Under the pieces are notes generated by a model. The model did not search any database and had not been told where the DNA came from. It saw only the letters and a list, made by a program, of their open reading frames with translations. A stretch of DNA of 7,549 nucleotides, taken from CAZUSC01 sp964622915 (GTDB taxonomy: Bacteria > Patescibacteriota > Andersenbacteria > UBA10190). A program made the translations under genes and the position numbers. Below, piece by piece: positions 1-5,313 of the stretch; position 1 is the stretch's first letter, and each line of letters opens with the position of its first letter. The stretch is from positions 1 through 7,549 of the forward strand of contig CAZUSC010000045.1 of assembly GCA_964622915.1 (NCBI GenBank), in the 5' to 3' direction.

Positions 1-1
1 G

Positions 2-451
2 GGGGTAGCTGCGGGAGGAGCGAGCAGCGCAGGAGCGGCCGGAGTGGGAAGAGTCAGTGGTTATGTGGGCCAAAAAGCTGGCGAGCAAGCCGGCGGAGCA
101 GCAGCCGATCTGGCTAGTCTGCCTGAGAGAGCCCAGCTTCAACGCCTCCAAAATCAGCGAGCGCAACAACAAGAGGCAGAGGCGATGGATGGGGATAAGG
201 ATAGCATTGACGCCATGATAAAAAGCGCCGTGAAAGACACTCTCACAAACGTACTTAAAGGATCTGTGGCTTTTATAGGTTTGATTGTGATTTTTTTGGT
301 CGGATTTATACTGCCAGCCTTAATTCCGATCCTAATAATACTCGGGCTAGTTATGCTAACATTTATGGCTAAGGAAGCAGTTGGTGTTGTAACGTCAGTT
401 GTCAAAAAACCTATTCGCGCCGGAGTTAAATCCTTTAAGCCTTCTCGCTAG
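2..451 (+). CDS. Unrecognised Ala/Gly-rich membrane protein, C-terminal part (5' end outside window)
   Basis: The frame is open to the window edge, so this is probably the end of a longer protein. A GTG at 44 is a possible internal start but has no ribosome binding site. The visible 149 residues fall into three parts. An Ala/Gly/Ser-rich stretch comes first. A Gln/Arg-rich, probably helical segment follows (about 30-47, counted from the GTG). A strongly hydrophobic hairpin then covers about 74-109, likely two membrane segments separated by a proline, before a basic tail ending KPSR. I recognise no family. It ends 15 bp before a type IV secretion pilin-like gene on the same strand, so a role in that membrane apparatus is plausible. 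VirB6/TrbL-like proteins often have Ala/Gly-rich tails, but no diagnostic motif is present. Confidence 0.6.
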   Translation, partial: GVAAGGASSAGAAGVGRVSGYVGQKAGEQAGGAAADLASLPERAQLQRLQNQRAQQQEAEAMDGDKDSIDAMIKSAVKDTLTNVLKGSVAFIGLIVIFLVGFILPALIPILIILGLVMLTFMAKEAVGVVTSVVKKPIRAGVKSFKPSR

Positions 452-466
452 AGCTACCCGAATATT

Positions 467-910
467 ATGCACTACTATAAATATGGCTCGATTTTCTGGT
501 TCAGTATCATGTTAGTTTTGCTAAATTTTACGGCATTGCCCCATATGGCCTTGGCCCACGCGGGCCACGACCCGGCTACTTGCATAGAAACCCACGGCAA
601 GCTAGAAGTGCCGCTGCCGGGTATCCCGGAGGATTTTCTTTGTAACGATCTTTCCCTTGTAGTTTATGTAAAAGCTGTAATTAATTTTGTCACGGCCCTC
701 ATAGTAATAGTTGGTTTACTGTCCATTATTGTGGGTGGTTATTTTTACATGACAGCGGGCGGTAGCGCTGATCGAGTATCTATGGCGAAGACTCTAGTAA
801 TGAGCGCGCTCTTAGGCATTGTCCTTGCCCTAACAGCTTGGGTGATTCTAAATACTGTTGGGCCGCAATTTACGACTGAAGTTACGGATCCTGTAATTAA
901 TGAACCTTAG
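467..910 (+). CDS. Type IV secretion system pilin-like protein (VirB2/TrbC-like, CPR type)
   Basis: This 147-residue protein starts with a basic/hydrophobic signal-like segment (about 8-30, ending A-L-A before HAGHD), so it is probably exported. A short loop follows with two cysteines, C39 and C59, that could form a disulfide. Two hydrophobic helices follow at about 71-95 and 107-131. They are joined by a polar turn, MTAGGSADRVSMAK (95-108), whose Gly-Gly-Ser then Arg/Lys pattern is typical of the small two-helix T4SS pilin family common in Patescibacteria. In the family, such proteins form the pilus or channel subunit of T4SS-like machines. The ATG at 467 gives the full signal segment; an in-frame ATG at 509 would shorten it, and neither has a clear ribosome binding site. 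The last 14 bp overlap a convergent gene. Family assignment is from recognition, not a search. Confidence 0.72.
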   Translation: MHYYKYGSIFWFSIMLVLLNFTALPHMALAHAGHDPATCIETHGKLEVPLPGIPEDFLCNDLSLVVYVKAVINFVTALIVIVGLLSIIVGGYFYMTAGGSADRVSMAKTLVMSALLGIVLALTAWVILNTVGPQFTTEVTDPVINEP

Positions 911-2219
911 CCGCATAGCTGGGGGACTTCACCGCGCTCAATCCTATCAAAATAAATTGCAGAATCGCCAAATCGTTTTTCCAGTAAATAGTATCGACAA
1001 GGCCGAAGATTAGTAACGACAGCAAAGCAAGAATGACTGATTGTAACCAGTAATCAGTAACGAGTAACGAGTAATTTCTATAGATACGCTTAAATAACCA
1101 TACATGGATGCCAATAAAACTAACAAGGCCAAGCAGGCCGGTATTTAGCCAAAAAGAGAAGACCCAGTTGTGGGGATCGCGATAGACAAATTCAGCCAAG
1201 GGCTGATTTGGGAAATTGGAAATTGGAAATTGGAAACTAGGTATTAGAAATTGAGAAATTGAGAAATTGGAAGTTAGCAACTGGTTGTCATTTTCTAATT
1301 TCTGATTTCTATTTTCTGCCAACGCGAAGCGTTGGTGTAATGCTTGTTGATAGGCCGGTTCAAATGTTCCTAGTCCAATGCCTAATATAGGGTGTTGTTT
1401 GGTTAAATCCCAGGAAATGCTCCAGAGCTGCAGACGGACGGCGGCAGAACTGTTTGGCTGGATAAGATAGTCGGTTTTGTAGATAATAAAAGGTGAGGCT
1501 AAGAGGGCAAAGAGGGTAATTATTGATAGAAGTTTGTAGGTTGTAGGTTGTAGGTTGTAGTTGAATAAAAAAACGCCAATTAAGAAAGCTGTTAAAACTG
1601 ATAGAATTCCGCCTAGCGATTGAGTGAAGAGAAGGGCGAGGAACATTATTACTCCAGTAACTAGTAACGAGTAATCAGTAACGAGTAATTGCTTATGGTC
1701 TATTCTTATAGCTCGCCAGAGCGAGATTACTATGAGCGGCACAATGAATAAAGCGAGGGAATTTGGAACATCGTAAATACTTTTTATTCGATCAAGAGTG
1801 CCAACTTGAGATATCCCTAGTAACGACACAATTAGTCCGGATAAAACTAATGATTTTACCAGCCGGTCGTGATAACGGGAGCCGGCTGAATAAACCAGCC
1901 AGCCAAAAAGCATGGGAAAGAATACCCAGCCTTTCAGAATACCTAAGCTCGTGCGCAGATCAGGTGAGATAATGACCGAGAGCACAGTGGCGGCTAGAAA
2001 TAAAAGAACTAAGACCGCTAGCGGCCAAGGAAACTCCTGCCCGCTGGCGCGCCACGAGCGGCGCACCGCGGGAATAAATAGTCCCATCAGTACAGTAGCC
2101 GCAATAAATATTTCTAAGAGACTGGTGGGGATCGAAAAAAGCTTCAGCCGAATAACATACGTAGGTAACAGGCCGGCTAGAACAACAAGCAAAGCGTAGT
2201 ATGAATGCTCAAGCTTCAT
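897..2219 (-). CDS. O-antigen ligase/polymerase-like polytopic membrane protein (Wzy/WaaL superfamily)
   Basis: This 440-residue protein has about 10-12 hydrophobic segments. The Wzy_C-type signature is visible: YDVPNSLALF (149-158), an LFTQSLGG motif (197-204) opening a membrane helix, then R262 in VRLQLW, H276 and a HPILGIGLGTFEPAY stretch, and D348-P-H350-N-W in the large loop before the last helices. In WaaL/Wzy-like enzymes Arg and His in this extracytoplasmic loop act in transfer of undecaprenyl-linked glycans, so it likely polymerises or ligates a surface glycan. It is the last of four overlapping minus-strand genes, and its ATG lies inside the end of the upstream gene behind a good ribosome binding site. 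Four blocks of short tandem repeats are translated in frame at about residues 177-188, 220-230, 303-338 and 382-390, all predicted loops. Polymerase versus ligase cannot be decided. Confidence 0.82.
   Translation of the reverse strand: MKLEHSYYALLVVLAGLLPTYVIRLKLFSIPTSLLEIFIAATVLMGLFIPAVRRSWRASGQEFPWPLAVLVLLFLAATVLSVIISPDLRTSLGILKGWVFFPMLFGWLVYSAGSRYHDRLVKSLVLSGLIVSLLGISQVGTLDRIKSIYDVPNSLALFIVPLIVISLWRAIRIDHKQLLVTDYSLLVTGVIMFLALLFTQSLGGILSVLTAFLIGVFLFNYNLQPTTYKLLSIITLFALLASPFIIYKTDYLIQPNSSAAVRLQLWSISWDLTKQHPILGIGLGTFEPAYQQALHQRFALAENRNQKLENDNQLLTSNFSISQFLIPSFQFPISNFPNQPLAEFVYRDPHNWVFSFWLNTGLLGLVSFIGIHVWLFKRIYRNYSLLVTDYWLQSVILALLSLLIFGLVDTIYWKNDLAILQFILIGLSAVKSPSYAAKVH
1043..1077 (-). repeat. 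7-bp repeat block, family A (GTAACGA units), copy 1
   Basis: There are five consecutive 7-bp units with variants GTAACCA, GTAATCA, GTAACGA, GTAACGA and GTAATTT on the plus strand. The block lies in frame in the distal O-antigen ligase-like gene, encoding NYSLLVTDY (about 382-390) between two predicted helices. Confidence 0.85.
1210..1236 (-). repeat. 7-bp repeat block, family C (GGAAATT units)
   Basis: Three full GGAAATT units and part of a fourth, in frame in the distal O-antigen ligase-like gene, encoding SFQFPISNFP (about 328-337) in the large loop before the DPHNW motif. Confidence 0.85.
1246..1270 (-). repeat. 8-bp repeat block (AGAAATTG units)
   Basis: Three AGAAATTG units lie ten bases from the family C block, in the same loop of the distal O-antigen ligase-like protein. 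They encode about SNFSISQFL (317-325). Confidence 0.8.
1291..1316 (-). repeat. Degenerate 8-bp repeat, inverted relative to its neighbour
   Basis: TTTCTAATTTCTGATTTCTA is a loose tandem of TTTCTAA/TTTCTGA-like units. It is roughly the reverse complement of the AGAAATTG repeat 20 bp away and is translated as NRNQKLEND (about 303-311). Confidence 0.5.
1319..1335. repeat. Perfect 7-bp-stem hairpin CCAACGC-GAA-GCGTTGG
   Basis: A perfect inverted repeat with a 3-base loop lies inside the coding region at the edge of the repeat-rich loop of the distal O-antigen ligase-like gene. It is GC-rich against an AT-rich repeat background. It resembles a small REP-like palindrome, but there is no uridine run, so it is not a standard terminator. 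Confidence 0.6.
1534..1563 (-). repeat. 7-bp repeat block, family B (TTGTAGG units)
   Basis: Three TTGTAGG units and a near-complete fourth, on the plus strand. The block is in frame in the distal O-antigen ligase-like gene, where the minus strand encodes NLQPTTY (about 222-228) between two predicted helices. Confidence 0.85.
1657..1691 (-). repeat. 7-bp repeat block, family A, copy 2
   Basis: There are five 7-bp units (GTAACTA, GTAACGA, GTAATCA, GTAACGA, GTAATTG). The block is in frame in the distal O-antigen ligase-like gene, encoding about residues 177-188 (QLLVTDYSLLVT) in a short loop between helices. Confidence 0.85.
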
Positions 2220-3678
2220 TGCTTACCTCGCTCTCCGCGCTGCTGCCGCCTAACACCAGCGCAAACACAATAATGAGCGTTAATAAAAGATGGCTGTATA
2301 AAAAACTATTCACAAACTGGGAATGGATAAAGAGGCTAGAAAAGGCTGTTACGGCCGTTAGAGCCATTTTATTGCCATAATTCCAACTCCTCATAGCTCG
2401 ACGACACAGCGCAACCCAGGGCAATAGAAACAAGATCACTCCGACAATGCCGGTGGTGACCCACAAAGTCAGCCAACTGTTATCTGCTCCGGCGCGGGAA
2501 TGAAGGGAGAAAGAATTAATTAAGCCGGCCTCGGCCGCGGCGTACTGATAAGTGTTATACCCAGTGCCCAGTAAGGAGTGCCTTTCGGCCAAATCTGACC
2601 AAACTGCCTGCAGCGCTTCTTTCCGTACTGACACGGTGGCGTCCTGCTGCCATAAACCCGGCAAGCGATCACCGAGCAACAAGCCCGCCACTAATAACCA
2701 AGCCACGAGAAAACCTGTCATAGCGATAAACCGAATACGGACCGGCACCGATGCGCGTACCGGCAATAGTTGGATGAGTAAGAGTGGGGAAAACATGAGC
2801 CAGCCGATAGCGGCTGCAATAAGGCTGCTGCGAGATTGTGTGAAAGCGAGTGCCACCAATAACAATACGACCAACGTCCATTTTAAAACTAACTTCTTCG
2901 ATGGGCGCAACAACAGAAGCGGTAAGACCACCACAAGGAAAGCGCCAAAAAAGTTAGGATCAAGCCAGGTGGAAACTAAGCGGCCCTGATGGGGATCCCA
3001 GCCGGCGCGAACTAAATAGTCAGTAGGCAGCCGCCAGAAGGCCGGTAGGCTAGCGAAGCTCGGCGCAAACAACAACTGCGCAAAGCCGACTAAAACTAAG
3101 ATCCAAACTGCAATAATGAAGCCTACTTCGAGAAATTTTTTTAGCTGTCTGCCGCGGGTTAATACAACCAGTGCTGGCAACACCAATAAATATAAAGCCA
3201 AACGTAACCAATAGACAAAGCTGACGAGCAGCTGCCCGCCACTTAGCGATTGTGTGTTAATAAGGAGAGTGAAGAGGCTCCAAAGTATGAACGGGGTAAA
3301 TAGTAACGAGTAACGAGTAACGAGTAACGAGTAATTATGGGTTGTTAGGTTGCCCGCTCCGCCGGAGCTTGAGTGAGGCGAGTAGGTTGTAGGTTGGCGA
3401 GCCACTCTAAAAACAGCCGCCAATAAGACTAAGACAACAGCCAGATCACTTAATAACAAGCCGCCGCCTTGGCCGGGTAAAGGAAATCGTACTAACTGAC
3501 CAATCACTAGCGTGGCTAGCAGAAAAGCCACAGCTAGCCGCGGCAGTAACGCCGCCCACCAACTGACAATAACCGCCACTAAAACACCAGCGGCGCTAAA
3601 GACTGCCAGCGGGGTACTTAATATGCTTGTCGTCCCGACCAGCGATAGATAAGACGCAAGAATTTCTGCATAAGCCAT
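2209..3678 (-). CDS. O-antigen ligase/polymerase-like polytopic membrane protein (Wzy/WaaL superfamily), second copy
   Basis: This 489-residue protein has about 12 hydrophobic segments. Superfamily signatures are STWLDPNFFGAFL (236-248), AFTQSRSSLIAAA (278-290), R352 in VSVRKEALQAVW, H367 before SLLGTGYNTY, and DNSWL (399-403) ahead of the last helices. The likely role is transfer or polymerisation of lipid-linked glycan at the membrane. It differs greatly in sequence from the adjacent homologue, so the pair may split polymerase and ligase roles. Residues about 95-128, between two helices, are encoded by a composite of tandem repeats and a GC hairpin, and this loop has no family counterpart that I recognise. 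The ATG at 3678 overlaps the upstream glycosyltransferase by 61 bp with no ribosome binding site. A shorter start cannot be excluded (a GTG lies near codon 34), but it would remove the first hydrophobic segment. Confidence 0.8.
   Translation of the reverse strand: MAYAEILASYLSLVGTTSILSTPLAVFSAAGVLVAVIVSWWAALLPRLAVAFLLATLVIGQLVRFPLPGQGGGLLLSDLAVVLVLLAAVFRVARQPTTYSPHSSSGGAGNLTTHNYSLLVTRYSLLFTPFILWSLFTLLINTQSLSGGQLLVSFVYWLRLALYLLVLPALVVLTRGRQLKKFLEVGFIIAVWILVLVGFAQLLFAPSFASLPAFWRLPTDYLVRAGWDPHQGRLVSTWLDPNFFGAFLVVVLPLLLLRPSKKLVLKWTLVVLLLVALAFTQSRSSLIAAAIGWLMFSPLLLIQLLPVRASVPVRIRFIAMTGFLVAWLLVAGLLLGDRLPGLWQQDATVSVRKEALQAVWSDLAERHSLLGTGYNTYQYAAAEAGLINSFSLHSRAGADNSWLTLWVTTGIVGVILFLLPWVALCRRAMRSWNYGNKMALTAVTAFSSLFIHSQFVNSFLYSHLLLTLIIVFALVLGGSSAESEVSNEA
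2225..2229 (-). promoter_or_regulatory. Ribosome binding site GAGGT for the distal O-antigen ligase-like gene
   Basis: On the minus strand GAGGT lies five bases before the ATG at 2219, inside the end of the upstream gene. It is the only convincing Shine-Dalgarno sequence in the window. It supports this start and translation of the gene as part of a polycistronic message. Confidence 0.6.
3303..3335 (-). repeat. 7-bp repeat block, family A, copy 3 (most perfect)
   Basis: Four identical GTAACGA units are followed by a partial GTAAT. The block is in frame in the proximal O-antigen ligase-like gene and encodes YSLLVTRYSLL (about 116-126) just before a membrane helix. Being the purest copy, it is the best candidate for slippage. 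Confidence 0.9.
3356..3368. repeat. Small GC hairpin GCTCC-GCC-GGAGC
   Basis: A 5-bp perfect stem lies between the family A block and the short family B block in the proximal O-antigen ligase-like gene. It encodes part of a Ser/Gly-rich loop (about SSSGGAG, 103-109). Confidence 0.5.
3382..3397 (-). repeat. Short family B block
   Basis: About two TTGTAGG-type units, encoding QPTTY (95-99) in the proximal O-antigen ligase-like protein. The same pentapeptide occurs at the family B block of the neighbouring gene. Confidence 0.65.
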
Positions 3679-4409
3679 ATAGGTGTAGAGTAGTGCCTGC
3701 GAAAGTATCTGTCAGCCGATTGGTCATAAAGAGCTGTTCGGCGGCGGTGATCTAACAAACTAGCCCCGCGCTCATGGCGCACCTTTACGCTGGGTAAGAT
3801 CACCACCTGTGCCCCCGCCTGCCGCGCCCGCCGGCATAAATCGACATCCTCCCAATACATGAAATAACCACTATCAAACCCCTCTAGTTGTTCAAACAAG
3901 GTCCGGCGTACTAACATGGCGCCGCCCGATACCCAACCTACTGCTGTCGGAGACGTTGGTACTACTTGGTTGAGCTTGCGCCCTACTAGCGAGGCTAAGG
4001 TAACCTCCTGCCCAAAACCGTTGGGTTCGGCCTGCCCGGAGGCCGCGCAAAGCATTAACCCCGCAACGCCTACTCTGGGATGATTGTCTAAATATTTTAC
4101 GGCTTCACTTATCCCATTCTCAGCTTCTAGCGCTGCGTCGGGATTTATAAATAGAACATAATCAGGAGCCTGTGAAGAACGGGTAGATAGCAGTCGCGCG
4201 CCCTCATTAGCCGCAGTGGCAAAGCCCACATTTTCTTCATTTCCTGCGATAATAACCAGCATCTCTCCAATTGCCGCCAAAGTCTGATCACTAGAAGCAT
4301 TATCCACTACTACAATGCTTGTTAAGCCACTGCTAATAAGGCTACTTAAACACTGCTTAATTGTGCGAGCGTTATTGAAAGTGACTACAACTGCGCCAAT
4401 GTTTTTCAT
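3618..4409 (-). CDS. GT2-family glycosyltransferase (rhamnosyltransferase-like)
   Basis: This 263-residue protein is a complete GT-A fold enzyme of family GT2. The nucleotide-binding start is VVVTFNN (7-13), followed by VVVDNASSD (33-41), the metal/NDP-sugar motif FINPD (87-91), the acceptor-side GGAMLVRR (162-169), and YFMYWEDVDLCRRA (182-195) with the presumed catalytic E187/D188. A late VRHERG follows at 210-215. This pattern matches WbbL-like rhamnosyltransferases, although the sugar cannot be read from sequence. There is no membrane anchor, so it probably acts at the inner membrane face on lipid-linked glycan. Its start overlaps the upstream gene stop by ATGA (4406-4409), suggesting translational coupling. 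Its tail overlaps the next gene by 61 bp. It carries no repeat block, unlike its partner. Confidence 0.9.
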   Translation of the reverse strand: MKNIGAVVVTFNNARTIKQCLSSLISSGLTSIVVVDNASSDQTLAAIGEMLVIIAGNEENVGFATAANEGARLLSTRSSQAPDYVLFINPDAALEAENGISEAVKYLDNHPRVGVAGLMLCAASGQAEPNGFGQEVTLASLVGRKLNQVVPTSPTAVGWVSGGAMLVRRTLFEQLEGFDSGYFMYWEDVDLCRRARQAGAQVVILPSVKVRHERGASLLDHRRRTALYDQSADRYFRRHYSTPIWLMQKFLRLIYRWSGRQAY

Positions 4410-5230
4410 CGCCTAATCGGACCTTTCTTATTATTTAGAGCGTCTTGCAAGGCGCGGCGCACCGTCGGCCGACCGCCCAAAAGATGGTAAGAATAGCGCA
4501 GCCGATTAAGGACGGTCCAATATTGACGCCACAGCCAGGGTGTCTGACCTTCTAGCAACAGCGCGCCGTTGCGCACCAAATAATATAGCTTGGTAGGACT
4601 GGGCTTGTCTGGCTGGTCATTATGGACAACATCTAACCCCGGCACGACACGCAAAAATATGCCTTGGCGCTGTACCGACTGACTAAATCCCACATCCTCC
4701 CAATACATAAAATATTCTTCCGGTAAGGGCACTTTCATGAACAATTTAAAGGGAGCGGAGAAGAAAGAACCGTGGATGTACGGAAGTTGGTAACGAGTAA
4801 CGAGTAACGAGTAACCAGTAATGAGTTTTGTGCGGCCGGTAAATAAGTTCACCCGGCCAGCCTTGGCGCCGACTAAAACCAACCCGGAAGTTTTCGCCCA
4901 GAAGTCCCGAAGCCGGTCCATGGTGCCAGGCGCCAGTCGTACATCATTATTCATACAAACTACTATATCTTCACCCCGCGCTCCCTGCGCTAACAGGATT
5001 CCCAGTCCTACCGACAACCCGGCAGCGTAGCCGCCGTTATTAGTCGAGCGAACAACCTGTACCAAGGCATGCTCGTAATTAAAACGATCAGTCAGGGACC
5101 CGTGATCAATGACAACTACGTTATCGGGTAAAAGTGTGCCACGCAGGATAGAAGAGAGGAGATTGGCTGTTACTTGAGGCAATCCATGATGGACAATAAG
5201 CAAAAAATATTTTCTGGTGTGTGGAATCAC
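4406..5230 (-). CDS. GT2-family glycosyltransferase with in-frame repeat insertion
   Basis: This 274-residue GT2-like enzyme is the first gene of a four-gene overlapping minus-strand cluster. Visible motifs are a hydrophobic first strand (FLLIVHHG, 9-16), VVVIDHGS (38-45) in place of the usual D-[NG]-S loop, NNGGYAAG (64-71), the metal-site motif CMNNDV (92-97), HGSFFSAPF (153-161), and YFMYWEDVGFSQS (173-185) with E178/D179. Residues about 136-149 (core YSLLVTR) are encoded by the dispersed 7-bp repeat, in the variable loop between the NND motif and the acceptor segment. The start is a GTG. An in-frame TAA lies four codons upstream and there is no ribosome binding site, so this is the longest possible form. 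A DnaA-box-like nonamer abuts the start codon. The sugar and acceptor are unknown. Confidence 0.85.
   Translation of the reverse strand: MIPHTRKYFLLIVHHGLPQVTANLLSSILRGTLLPDNVVVIDHGSLTDRFNYEHALVQVVRSTNNGGYAAGLSVGLGILLAQGARGEDIVVCMNNDVRLAPGTMDRLRDFWAKTSGLVLVGAKAGRVNLFTGRTKLITGYSLLVTRYQLPYIHGSFFSAPFKLFMKVPLPEEYFMYWEDVGFSQSVQRQGIFLRVVPGLDVVHNDQPDKPSPTKLYYLVRNGALLLEGQTPWLWRQYWTVLNRLRYSYHLLGGRPTVRRALQDALNNKKGPIRR
4790..4824 (-). repeat. 7-bp repeat block, family A, copy 4
   Basis: Three perfect GTAACGA units are followed by GTAACCA and GTAATGA. The block is in frame in a GT2 glycosyltransferase, encoding about residues 136-147 in the loop between the metal-binding motif and the acceptor region. 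Confidence 0.88.
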
Positions 5231-5272
5231 TGTGGATAATTATGTGTATAAGCTGTATACCGCTGTGAAAAA
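5231..5272. promoter_or_regulatory. Cluster of three DnaA-box-like nonamers
   Basis: Read on the minus strand, TTATCCACA (5231-5239), TTATACACA (5243-5251) and TTTTTCACA (5264-5272) all fit the DnaA box consensus TTWTNCACA. They share one orientation, and their starts are 12 and 21 bp apart, close to whole helical turns. They fill the 83-bp gap upstream of a minus-strand glycosyltransferase, the first box touching its GTG codon. An AT-rich stretch lies beside them. They could be a DnaA-controlled promoter, a DnaA-titration site or part of an origin. No dnaA, dnaN or rpmH gene is in the window. Confidence 0.45.
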
Positions 5273-5298
5273 TGAGTGTCTTTCTGTATAATATGGCT

Positions 5299-5313
5299 TA
5301 ATTAAGTTAATTA
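5299..5313. repeat. Perfect AT palindrome TAATTAA-G-TTAATTA
   Basis: A 15-bp inverted repeat with a single central base lies directly against the stop codon of the upstream glycosyltransferase. It contains only one G/C base, so it is unlikely to form a stable RNA terminator hairpin. It adds to the AT-rich side of the DnaA-box region and could be an easily melted segment or a protein-binding site. Confidence 0.4.

Noticed and set aside
154..405. Minus-strand open frame of 83 codons opposite the first membrane protein
   Set aside because: It is antisense to a hydrophobic segment with a coherent membrane topology, and nothing supports expression.
2552..2989. Plus-strand open frame of 145 codons opposite the proximal O-antigen ligase-like gene
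   Set aside because: It lies wholly opposite a gene with clear family motifs. Its product is a low-complexity Thr/Asn/Arg mix without domains and has no ribosome binding site.
3303..3335. CRISPR array or T-DNA-like direct repeats
   Set aside because: The units are 7 bp, contiguous and without spacers, and they are translated in frame. No cas genes are present.
5264..5292. Plus-strand promoter with TATAAT at 5287-5292
   Set aside because: The -10 match is perfect, but the position 17 bp upstream (TGTGAA) is a poor -35, and it would transcribe only antisense to a glycosyltransferase. AT-rich sequence makes chance matches likely.
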